64,000 bases of DNA, taken from assembly GCF_009720525.1 (NCBI RefSeq), contig NZ_CP043930.1:3318501-3382500 (forward strand), given 5' to 3'. A model generated the notes under the pieces. It did not search any database. It had not been told where the DNA came from and was given only the letters and a program-made list of their open reading frames with translations. Positions 9,962-17,972 of the stretch are shown here, piece by piece. A program made the translations under genes and the position numbers. This stretch comes from Gimesia benthica. Lineage in GTDB: Bacteria; Planctomycetota; Planctomycetia; Planctomycetales; Planctomycetaceae. Position 1 is the stretch's first letter. Each line of letters begins with the position of its first letter.

Positions 9962-10407
9962 TCGTCCGCTTGAACCGGTCTCCTTCTCGGTAGTTTTACG
10001 AAAAGGGAATGGCAACAAGCGTGCCGTCATAAACCATTTTGGTATAGGCACTTGCGATGCACATTATCCAGAGGGGACCCGCTTTAAGTTAAGATTGATA
10101 AAAATTCAACGAAAATCGACACGATCCCGTATATACTATTATAAAGGACTGGTTTCAGGGAGCATTCGGCCTGTAGCTCAGCAAGGGATCTACAGAGTCA
10201 GGCTCACTTTACCCGGAACTTCAGAATTTTCTGACCGGTTCTGGATGATTTCAGGGATGTTCTCATCCCCCCTCCCTGATATGATAGTAAAAAATCCAGA
10301 CCCCGTTCTGAACTTCAGCCAGTTGTTCTGGCCGGGTCACCTGTGATTCTGCGATAATTAACTATATTCCCTGTTTATTTCTGCTGAATTTTGAAAGGCC
10401 TTGCAAG
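9962..10407. promoter_or_regulatory. Intergenic region upstream of the first DUF3299 gene
   Basis: A 446-bp gap inside the ABC/DUF3299 block. An open frame running from inside the permease end to 10346 has no family resemblance and no ribosome site, so I do not call it. TATACTATTATAAAG at 10133-10147 is a plausible -10 region, suggesting that the DUF3299/CPFC genes have their own promoter. GGGATG/CATCCC (10255-10270) is a small hairpin. GGCCTGTAGCTCAG at 10168-10181 resembles a tRNA D-arm start, but no anticodon or T-arm follows. Confidence 0.35.
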
Positions 10408-11124
10408 ATGTCGCAAGTTCTTGATGGCTCCAATCATTCGCTGCAAAATTCCTTCGAAGGTCAGGATGAGTTTTCCTACAAGCCGGTTCCCCCGACTGCT
10501 GTCGTGGGCCTGGTACTGGGACTGCTCTCCTTTATCGCCCTGTTCGGGATCATCGGACTGGGTGTGGCCGTGTTCGGTATCGTGGTCTCGCTGATCAGTA
10601 TGTTCAATATCCGCCGGGCAGGCGGTGAACTGGGCGGCAAAATGGTGGCCCGTGCCGGCCTCATGCTGTCGACCTTCTTCCTGGTCACCGGCGTCAGCTA
10701 TCAGTCCTTCGTCTATGCACACGAAGTTCCCGAAGGCTACCAGCGAATCAACTTCGCCACCGACATTTCGTCCAAAGAATTCGTCCAGAAAGATGGCGTG
10801 ACCAGCGTCAATCCCGATGTACTCAAAATGGACAAGCAGAAAGTCTTCGTCAAAGGTTACATGTACCCCACACGCCAGACCGAAGACCTGCAGTCTTTCA
10901 TTCTGGTTAAAGATAACGGCCAGTGCTGCTTCGGCGGCCAGCCCGACGTGAAAGATATGATCCTGGTCGAAATGCAGGGCAAGAATCGGGCCGACTTCTA
11001 TTCCGGTCTCGTTTCCGTTGCCGGTGAATTCGTCGCAGAAGCCCCGACCCAGGCCGGTGAATTACGTCCGGTCTACCAGCTGAAGGGGACCCACTTCGAG
11101 CAGGCTCGAACTTCCTACAGATAA
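10408..11124 (+). CDS. Membrane-anchored DUF3299-like protein
   Basis: A 238-residue protein. After a short cytosolic start come hydrophobic segments at about residues 29-70 (two helices, DUF4190-like, TAVVGLVLGLLSFIALFGII then VAVFGIVVSLISMF) and about 80-103 (GLMLSTFFLVTGVSYQSFVY). The rest is probably periplasmic and resembles DUF3299: KVFVKGYMYPTRQTEDLQSF, then NGQCCFGGQPDVKDMILVEM. The paired cysteines in CCFG are shared with the next gene and may bind metal or form a disulfide. The fusion of membrane helices to this domain differs from the lipoprotein form next door. Function unknown; co-direction with the ABC pair suggests a joint envelope role. Confidence 0.75.
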   Translation: MSQVLDGSNHSLQNSFEGQDEFSYKPVPPTAVVGLVLGLLSFIALFGIIGLGVAVFGIVVSLISMFNIRRAGGELGGKMVARAGLMLSTFFLVTGVSYQSFVYAHEVPEGYQRINFATDISSKEFVQKDGVTSVNPDVLKMDKQKVFVKGYMYPTRQTEDLQSFILVKDNGQCCFGGQPDVKDMILVEMQGKNRADFYSGLVSVAGEFVAEAPTQAGELRPVYQLKGTHFEQARTSYR

Positions 11125-11294
11125 TTGAACAGACAACCACACAGAGACACCCACCTGAAAACACCGGAGACCCAGACCAACGCGTTCATTACATCGTTAC
11201 GAATTTGAATGGCTCAGGTTGATTCACAGTCTGAGCCATTATCAACTTTATCCAGAAGTTGGTGCAACCACCCGATCATCAGGAGTTTGATCAC

Positions 11295-12179
11295 GTGCAG
11301 GCCCACCACAATCCCACCCGATACTCACCAGTCAGTCTGATAATCCTCACCCTCTGCAGCCTCACCTTCTGGGGAGCCGGCTGCAATTCATCAGACCAGA
11401 CCGAGTACCGTCAGTACAGCGAACAGATCGATGCCAAATCGCCCGAGCAGAAAGACGCCGCTGACAACCAGCCGGAACAGGTCGCCGCAGAGGTTCCAGA
11501 GCAGTCGGAGCCGGTAGAACCCGAACCGGAAACCATTACCCAGACCTCCGCAGTCAAATCGGCTGAACCGATGCCGCTGGAGACCGGAACCAAAGCCAAA
11601 CCGGCCCCCACGGACACCACTGCCGCCGTCGATGCCACCGACGACTTCCTCCCCCTGATCGCGCAGCGTCCCGATCCGAGCCTCCGGGCACTCACTCCGG
11701 AAGAAGAAAAACAGCAGTCTGTCAAAATGGAACCGCGGGAAGTCAAGATCCTGGTCAAAAACAAATCCTTCCGACACGTCGCGCCCAACGATGCCCTGCA
11801 GGTCAGCTACGATGACATCGACCTGCTCAAAGTCATGAATATGGAACCGGTCACTCCCGAAGCCCCCGAGCTCATGCCTCAGTGGCTGAAGGATCTGAAC
11901 GGCAAACGAATTCGCATTCGCGGTTTCATGTATCCCCCGTTCCAGCAGACCGGCAATGAGTATTTCCTCCTCGCCCGGGACAACCAGATCTGCTGCTTCG
12001 GCAAGAACCCGAAAATCTACGACCTGTTCCCTGTGCTCCTCAAGGACGGCGTCACAACAGACTACATTCTGAACCGCCCCTTCGACGTGGTCGGCGTCTT
12101 CCACATCAAGGCTGAAACCATCGACGGAGAGCTGGAGCGGATCTACTTGATTGACGACGCCATCGTCATCGATCAATAA
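11295..12179 (+). CDS. DUF3299 lipoprotein
   Basis: A 294-residue exported protein. I chose GTG 11295 because AGGAG (11281-11285) lies nine bases upstream; a TTG at 11259 in the same frame lacks one. A hydrophobic signal (SLIILTLCSLTFWGAGC) ends at a cysteine that could be lipidated, though the lipobox is not canonical. A long Pro/Glu/Thr-rich linker (mature residues to about 120) follows, then the DUF3299 domain: RIRIRGFMYPPFQQTGNEYF, DNQICCFGKNPKIYDLFPV, and a C-terminal strand pair ending GELERIYLIDDAIV. The domain is paralogous to that of the preceding gene (GYMYP / GFMYP and CCFG). From memory, such proteins occur beside Lol-like ABC transporters in other bacteria. Confidence 0.78.
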   Translation: MQAHHNPTRYSPVSLIILTLCSLTFWGAGCNSSDQTEYRQYSEQIDAKSPEQKDAADNQPEQVAAEVPEQSEPVEPEPETITQTSAVKSAEPMPLETGTKAKPAPTDTTAAVDATDDFLPLIAQRPDPSLRALTPEEEKQQSVKMEPREVKILVKNKSFRHVAPNDALQVSYDDIDLLKVMNMEPVTPEAPELMPQWLKDLNGKRIRIRGFMYPPFQQTGNEYFLLARDNQICCFGKNPKIYDLFPVLLKDGVTTDYILNRPFDVVGVFHIKAETIDGELERIYLIDDAIVIDQ

Positions 12180-12243
12180 TAAATGTTTACGGAAACAAAA
12201 CGCGTTTTACAAAATTGTTAACTACCGCCACGAGGTCTGGCTC

Positions 12244-13449
12244 ATGAATCGTCTGACAAATTTCTTCCAACATCGCATCCTCAAACAACGCACCGTCATG
12301 GGATTGCTCTGCGGGCTGGTCCTGCTGGCCCAGGTACCTGTGGCCCAGGCCTGTCCCTTCTGCTCCGCTCCCTCCCTGACCCTGACCGAACAGCTGTCTC
12401 AGTCGGACGTCGCCGTGCTCGTCCAGTGGATCGAAGCCGAGAAAGGAGACCTCGAAAAAGCGGGTAAAACCGTCTTCGAAGTCAAAGAGATCATCCGCCA
12501 GTCAGACAAGGACAAGCTCAAAGTCGGCGATAAAATTACCATCAACCGCCATCGCCCCGGCAAGAAAGGCAACCTGTTCATGCTGCTGGGCACCAAAGGC
12601 GCAGAAGTCGACTGGGGCGATCCGATCGAAGTCACCGAAACCAGCTACCACTACGTCTCCCAGGCACCACCGCCAGAAGAAAAAACATCCAAGCGTCTGC
12701 GTTACTTCCTGAAGTTCCTGGAATTCCCGGACCAGATGATCTCGAACGACGCCTATGCCGAATTCGCCAACGCCCCTTACGAAGATATCGCCACGCTGTC
12801 CAAAGACATGCCCCGCGAAAAGATCCGCAAGTGGCTCTCCGATCCCGAAACCCCCGTCACCCGCATCGGTCTCTACGGACTGCTGATGGGACTCTGCGGT
12901 CAGGGTGAAGATGTTGAGTTCATGGAAAAGAAAATCAATGAACCCACCAAAGACTTCCGCCTGGGGATCGACGGCGTCATCTCCGGCTACCTGCTGCTCA
13001 CCGGATCGGACGGACTCGACAAAATCGATGAATCCAAGTTCGTCCCCAAGGATGTCGCCTTCAGTGAAACCTACGCCGCCATGCAGGCTCTGCGTTTCAT
13101 GTGGACCTACGGCGACGGACGCATCGACAAGGCACGTCTGCGGAAATCCATGCGTCTGCTCCTCGATCGTCCCGAACTGACCGACCTGGTTGTCGCGGAC
13201 CTCGCTCGCTGGGATGACTGGAGCGTCATGAACCGCCTGATGGAAATGTACGGCGCAGAAGACTACAACATTCCCTCCATCAAACGGGCCATCGTGCGTT
13301 ACCTGCTCGTCGCCTCCAAAGGGAAAAACAAAAATGGCGGTGGCCCCGATGCCGCCACGACGGAAAAAGCCAAGGAACTACTTGCCAAACTCCGCGAAGA
13401 AGATCCCAAGACCGTCAAAAGTGCCGAACGCTTCTTCTTTCTGAAGTAA
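12244..13449 (+). CDS. Exported CPFC-motif protein, copy 1 (unknown function)
   Basis: A 401-residue protein from ATG 12244 (GAGG eight bases upstream). A signal peptide (about residues 19-37, VMGLLCGLVLLAQVPVAQA) would be cut just before CPFCSAPSLTLTEQL, leaving a CxxC at the mature N-terminus. Next come a beta-rich part (about 50-130; DVAVLVQWIEAEKGD, GKTVFEVKEIIR, NLFMLLGTKG), then a helical HEAT-like half (about 150-395; KWLSDPETPVTRIGLYGLLMGLCG, GPDAATTEKAKELLAKLRE). I do not recognise the family; it resembles proteins seen only in planctomycetes as far as I know. Its close paralogue lies 92 bp downstream. The exposed CxxC suggests metal or thiol chemistry, by inference only. Confidence 0.72.
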   Translation: MNRLTNFFQHRILKQRTVMGLLCGLVLLAQVPVAQACPFCSAPSLTLTEQLSQSDVAVLVQWIEAEKGDLEKAGKTVFEVKEIIRQSDKDKLKVGDKITINRHRPGKKGNLFMLLGTKGAEVDWGDPIEVTETSYHYVSQAPPPEEKTSKRLRYFLKFLEFPDQMISNDAYAEFANAPYEDIATLSKDMPREKIRKWLSDPETPVTRIGLYGLLMGLCGQGEDVEFMEKKINEPTKDFRLGIDGVISGYLLLTGSDGLDKIDESKFVPKDVAFSETYAAMQALRFMWTYGDGRIDKARLRKSMRLLLDRPELTDLVVADLARWDDWSVMNRLMEMYGAEDYNIPSIKRAIVRYLLVASKGKNKNGGGPDAATTEKAKELLAKLREEDPKTVKSAERFFFLK

Positions 13450-13541
13450 TTCGCACTGAGAAGCTGACGACGTTCCTGCAGTCGCGCTCAACAGCAGGAA
13501 TTGACCGAGACTAACTGACATTTTTACCAGAAGGAACTGGT

Positions 13542-14729
13542 ATGACTGACCGGAATCGAATCCGACCCTGGCACGGATGGCCTGGGCTGTACTGCTGCCT
13601 GCTGATCACAGTACTGACAACGAAACTCGCAGCCTGTCCGTTCTGCCCCGGGGCTTCTGTCCCGTTGACCGAAAAACTCACACACGCCCACACCGCCTGT
13701 CTGGTCCGCTGGGTCGAAGGCGATACCGGCACCATCGAGAAGCCGGGACACACGGTCTTCAAAGTATTGAAGGTCATTAAACAGTCGCAGAGTACCCAGT
13801 ACGAAAAAGGTTCGCTGATCACGGTCAACCACTATCACTTCAGTAAGCCCGGCGGTCCGTTCCTGCTCACCGGCACTCACGGACCCAAGCCCCTCTGGGA
13901 AAACCCGACGGCCATCACCCCTGCCAGCTATGCGTACGTCATGCAGGCGCCCTCGCTGCAGAAACCAACCACCGAAAGGCTGCAGTACTTTCTGAAGTTC
14001 CTCGAACACCAGGATATGATCATCGCCAACGATGCCTTTGCGGAATTCGCTAACGCCCCCTTTGAAGACATCGTGCCGTTGACTCCACAACTCCCTCGTG
14101 AAAAGCTGCACCACTGGCTGAGCAGCAAATCCACGCCCGCCCCCCGCCTCGGCTTATACGGACTCATGCTGGGACTCTGCGGAAATGAAGATGACATCGA
14201 CTTCATGGAAGATAAAATCAACGTCCAGGCACAAGGGCTCCGCTCAGGCATCGGCGGTTTGATGTCCGGCTACCTGATGCTCACCGGCGGCGAAGGACTC
14301 GACCACCTGGAGCGCTCCAAGTTCCAGCAGAAGAACACATCGCCCAACGAACTCTTCGCTGCCCGCGAAGCGGTTTCGTTCATGTGGACGTACGGTAAAG
14401 GACGTTATCAGATCCCCCCCGAACGCCTGCGACAGTCCATGCGGATGCTGCTCAATCGCCCGGAACTGGCTGACCTCGTCATTGCCGACCTCGCACGCTG
14501 GCAGGACTGGACCGTCATGGATCGACTCGTCTCCCTCTATGATGCCGAAGGGTACGACTACAAAGGTATCCGCCAGGCCATCATCCGCTACCTGTTGGTC
14601 GCATCCCGTTATTCCGATCCCTCGGACGGCGGTCCCGACGCAACAACCGCCGCCCGGGCCCGGAAATACCTGACTCTCATCCGCGATCGGGACCCCCAAC
14701 TCGTCAAACGGGCCGAACGCTTTTATTAA
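13542..14729 (+). CDS. Exported CPFC-motif protein, copy 2 (unknown function)
   Basis: A 395-residue paralogue of the preceding gene, colinear over its whole length. Shared blocks include LRYFLKFLE/LQYFLKFLE, AFAEFANAPFEDI, RLGLYGLMLGLCG, FMWTYGKGR and GGPDATTAARA. The signal region (GLYCCLLITVLTTKLAAC) ends in L-A-A-C, a proper lipobox, directly followed by PFCPGASVPLTEKL. So this copy may be a lipoprotein through the very cysteine that starts CPFC, whereas copy 1 looks like a signal peptidase I substrate. The start ATG follows AGAAGGAA about 11 bases upstream. Tandem duplication is the obvious origin; the different ends suggest different anchoring. Function unknown. Confidence 0.72.
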   Translation: MTDRNRIRPWHGWPGLYCCLLITVLTTKLAACPFCPGASVPLTEKLTHAHTACLVRWVEGDTGTIEKPGHTVFKVLKVIKQSQSTQYEKGSLITVNHYHFSKPGGPFLLTGTHGPKPLWENPTAITPASYAYVMQAPSLQKPTTERLQYFLKFLEHQDMIIANDAFAEFANAPFEDIVPLTPQLPREKLHHWLSSKSTPAPRLGLYGLMLGLCGNEDDIDFMEDKINVQAQGLRSGIGGLMSGYLMLTGGEGLDHLERSKFQQKNTSPNELFAAREAVSFMWTYGKGRYQIPPERLRQSMRMLLNRPELADLVIADLARWQDWTVMDRLVSLYDAEGYDYKGIRQAIIRYLLVASRYSDPSDGGPDATTAARARKYLTLIRDRDPQLVKRAERFY

Positions 14730-14798
14730 ATGCCGACTCTTCGCGGGCCTTCCGTTTTTTCCTTCCGGCTGACTGTCAGCCAACCCCGGGATTCGCTA

Positions 14799-14818
14799 GA
14801 GTAACAGTACGGTTACTC
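14799..14818. promoter_or_regulatory. Inverted repeat upstream of the hydroxyacid dehydrogenase
   Basis: GAGTAAC (14799-14805) and GTTACTC (14812-14818) form a perfect 7-bp inverted repeat with a 6-base spacer, 36 bp before the start codon. It could be an operator for a dimeric repressor or a small leader hairpin. No regulator gene is adjacent. Confidence 0.3.
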
Positions 14819-14854
14819 ATCCCCGAAACCTGTATTAGAAGAAGAAACGGAAAC

Positions 14855-15844
14855 ATGCCTCGCGTCATCTGTACTGCCAAAATGTGTGAATTCGGTCCGC
14901 ACTTTGAAATCCTGCAGGCAGCAGGTTTCGAGGTGGACACCGTCCCGACTGACGTGGATCTCCGCAAGGAACCCCACCGCGTCGTCGAACAGGTTCAGGG
15001 CTATGATGCCATTCTGGCCGGTGCAGAAATCTATTCCCGCGAAGTACTCGCGCAACTGCCCGACCTGAGAATCGTCTCCCGCTACGGAGTCGGCTTCGAC
15101 GCCGTCGATCTGGCAGCCGCTGATGATCTGGACATCGCAGTCACCATCACTCCGGGAGTGAATCATCACTCGGTCGCCGAACAGGCTTTCGCGCTGCTGA
15201 TGGGCGTCGCCCGACTCACCCGCTCCCAGGACCAGGCAGTCCGCCGCGGTGAATGGGAACGGGCTCTGACTCCCCGCGTCTGGGGCAGCACCATCGGGAT
15301 CGTCGGCCTCGGTCGCATCGGTCAGGCAGTCGCAACCCGTGCGATCGGCATGGGCATGCACGTTCTCGCCTACGACCCCTTCGCCAATCAGGAGTTCGTC
15401 GACCAGCATGGCATCAAACTGGTCAGCCTCGACGATCTGCTGGCCCAGTCAGACTACGTCACGCTGCACCTCCCCGTCACTCCCGAAACTGTCGACCTGA
15501 TCAACAAGGACTCGCTGGCCAAAATGAAACAGGGCTCGGTCCTAATCAACACTGCCCGCGGTGGCCTCGTCGACGAAGACGCCCTGATCGAAGCCCTGCA
15601 GTCGGGACATCTCCGCGCCGCCGGTCTCGATGTCTTCAAAAAAGAACCTTTGCCTGTTGAAAGTCCCCTGATCAAGTTGGACAATGTACTGTTGAGCTGT
15701 CACATCGGCGGACTGGACCAGGAATCGCACCGCGATGCTTACGCGATGGCGGCTCACAACATTGTGAAACTGTATCAGGGCGAGTGGCCGGAAGAGTGTG
15801 TGGTCAACCTGAAACAGACCCCCGACTGGAAATGGACCCGCTGA
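14855..15844 (+). CDS. D-isomer 2-hydroxyacid dehydrogenase (phosphoglycerate dehydrogenase-like)
   Basis: A 329-residue NAD-dependent oxidoreductase. Seen are the Rossmann motif GIVGLGRIGQAVATRAIGMG (about residues 149-168), the catalytic Arg in NTARGGLVDEDAL, the Glu in FKKEPLP and the His in LSCHIGGLD, all in the usual order. The N-terminal substrate half shows RIVSRYGVGFDAVD. Length equals the short SerA-like enzymes without the C-terminal ACT domain. The closest reaction is 3-phosphoglycerate to 3-phosphohydroxypyruvate for serine, but glyoxylate or other 2-oxoacid reductases share these marks. AGAAGAAG lies about 11 bases upstream of the ATG. It is monocistronic in appearance. Confidence 0.9.
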   Translation: MPRVICTAKMCEFGPHFEILQAAGFEVDTVPTDVDLRKEPHRVVEQVQGYDAILAGAEIYSREVLAQLPDLRIVSRYGVGFDAVDLAAADDLDIAVTITPGVNHHSVAEQAFALLMGVARLTRSQDQAVRRGEWERALTPRVWGSTIGIVGLGRIGQAVATRAIGMGMHVLAYDPFANQEFVDQHGIKLVSLDDLLAQSDYVTLHLPVTPETVDLINKDSLAKMKQGSVLINTARGGLVDEDALIEALQSGHLRAAGLDVFKKEPLPVESPLIKLDNVLLSCHIGGLDQESHRDAYAMAAHNIVKLYQGEWPEECVVNLKQTPDWKWTR

Positions 15845-15903
15845 TCCCGTCAAGGATCCCAGCGAACTGACTCCGGTCCCTTGAGAAACTGGACGATTGC
15901 AAC

Positions 15904-17786
15904 ATGACAGCCCCTCATTCCAGTTTTTTGAAGATCAGCCCACGCATCTCCGTGCTGCCCCTGATCCACGGCAGCGGCGACTTCGCGATCGAAGTCCGTC
16001 GAGTGATGCTCAACAACGATTTTGACTGCCTCGCCGTTCCGCTGCCCGCCTCGTTTCAGGACGATGTCGAGCGGGCTATCACCTTTCTCCCCAGCATCAC
16101 TGCGGTCCTGCAGGAAGAGCCCCTATCTCCGGAGCACCACCCTGGGAGCAGGACGAGGACGACGAAGACAACCAGAAGATGTACAGCTACGTGCCCATTG
16201 ATCCCTGCCAAGGGGTCATCGCCGCACTCCGCATCGCGATGATGGAACACATCGACCGGCACTTCATCGATCTGGAAACGCAGCGTTTCGAGAGTATGTC
16301 CGCCGTCCTCCCGGATCCCTATGCCCTGAAGAAGGTACCCCTCGAAAAGTTTTCCGCCGCCGTCCTGCCCGCGCTCAGCAAACTGCCCGCAGGACAGCCC
16401 CTCGACCGCTGCACAATGATGGCACACCGCCTGCGGGAACTGGAGAAAAAATACAAATCGATCCTGCTGGTCTGCTCGCTGTCAGACTGGCCCTGGATTC
16501 ACGATGCCTACATCGATCAACTGCCCCTCGAAGTCGAGGACGAAGAGGTCAACGAGACCTCCATTTATACCGCCGACACCGAAACGCTGCTGTTCATGCT
16601 GGGAGAACTCCCTTACATCACGGGACTCTATGAAGCCGCCCGTTCTGAACTGGAAGATGATGAAAACCTCTCGGTCGACGGCATCAAGGAACTCGCACTC
16701 ACCGCCCGGGACCGTTACAAAGTCGAACTCAAATCCCGGGGTCGCAAGATTACCCCCAAGCTGCTCTCGGTCTATTTTCGCTACGTGCGGAATCTCTCGC
16801 TCATCGAACGTCGCATGACTCCCGACCTGTATACGCTGGTCAAAGCCGCTCAACAGGTCGCCGGCGATCAGTACGCAATCCAGATTGCAGAGACCGCCCG
16901 CGAATACCCGTTCGTGCACTTACTCCCGTTCGAAACACTCCGTTTCGGCATCGAACAGGCTCAGCTCCCTGACGGCACCACTGTCGAACTCAGCAACCGC
17001 CTGCCCGGCAATCCCATATCCTGGCGCAGTTGTCAGCTGGTTCCCCGGCCTCCCAAACCGCAGCAGAACGAATGGGAAATGAAATGGAATCCCTATAAGC
17101 AGTGCAGCTGGCCACCCGAAGATGTCGCCATCGAAAAGTTCCGCACCAGCGTCAAAGACCACGCGTTGAACCTGCTCGGCGTCGACCTGGCCCGGACCGA
17201 AAAATTCACGACCAGTATGAAAGACGGGCTCGATCTCCGCGAAACCCTCCGTAACTGGCACACGGGTGAGATCCACGTCAAAGTGCTGCCCCCCAGTCGC
17301 GGTCGGCTCGATTGCGTGATCATGCTCTTTGACTCTCCGGCGGACCCGCGCGATTATCCCTATCGCCTCACCTGGCATGCAGAGCACCAGGATGAATCGA
17401 CGCTGGCCTTCTTCGCCACCGACTACCGTCAGGAAATGGTCGGACCGGGAATCGGCGTCTCCACCTACGGAGGCGCGATGTTCCTCTTTCCACCCCGACC
17501 GGTGTATGACATCTGGAATGAAGTCAATTTCGATTTCGTCGACACCCTCGAAGAACGACTGCTCGTCGCTGCCTGCCATTACAGCGAAGAATCGCATATC
17601 GCCCTGCTCAGCGAATCGCCGCCAGGCATCGGCTGGAAGCGCCTCGCAAAACGCTATCAGAAAAAACTGATCCACGTTCCCCTGGGCCGCTTCAGCCAGG
17701 AAACTATCCAGCAGCTCCGTATGTTCCATGTCCTCAACGGGCAGGAAGTTCGCAGTTACGCCGCTCATTACATCCGCAAAGCCTGA
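15904..17786 (+). pseudogene. Conserved hypothetical gene split by one frameshift
   Basis: The protein starts at ATG 15904 (PRISVLPLIHGSGDFAIEVRR, DCLAVPLPASFQDDVERAI, TAVLQEEP). Right after that point the sense-like translation jumps to another frame and continues APPWEQDEDDEDNQKMYSYV without break to the stop at 17786, about 626 residues in all. One extra C in the run 16120-16123 would join the halves (...QEEP then PISGAPPWEQ). In the first frame a meaningless tail ends at 16242. The downstream part alone could start at ATG 16179, but that codon has no ribosome site and lies mid-domain. I do not recognise the family; it has no signal peptide and ends FHVLNGQEVRSYAAHYIRKA. A sequencing error or a real mutation is equally possible. 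Confidence 0.75.
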
Positions 17787-17972
17787 TGCGTTCCACCGCA
17801 CTCTGACGGTAAACCGGGACAGTACAAGAGATTGTTAGCTTTTTTAAGAAATAGGCCGCTGCACGGTTTTTACTGTGTTATTTGGCCTGAAAAGCGACTA
17901 GAATACGGTTTGTCATACTAACATTCCGCCTTCAGCATACCGCTTTAAGTCTATTCTACGGAGAAAGAGATT

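Noticed and set aside
10032..10049. Possible sigma-54 promoter (TGGTATAGGCACTTGC)
   Set aside because: The distance between GG and GC is 11 rather than 10 bases, and TATAGGCAC does not fit the -24 element well.
10168..10240. tRNA-like start GGCCTGTAGCTCAG
   Set aside because: It matches a D-arm beginning, but no anticodon stem, T-loop GTTCRA or matching acceptor end follows within 75 bases.
9951..10346. Open frame of 131 codons after the permease
   Set aside because: It starts inside the permease end, has no ribosome site, unusual composition and no recognisable motif.
16179..17786. Separate gene starting at ATG 16179
   Set aside because: The start lacks a ribosome site and sits inside continuous sense-like sequence that joins the upstream half after a one-base correction.
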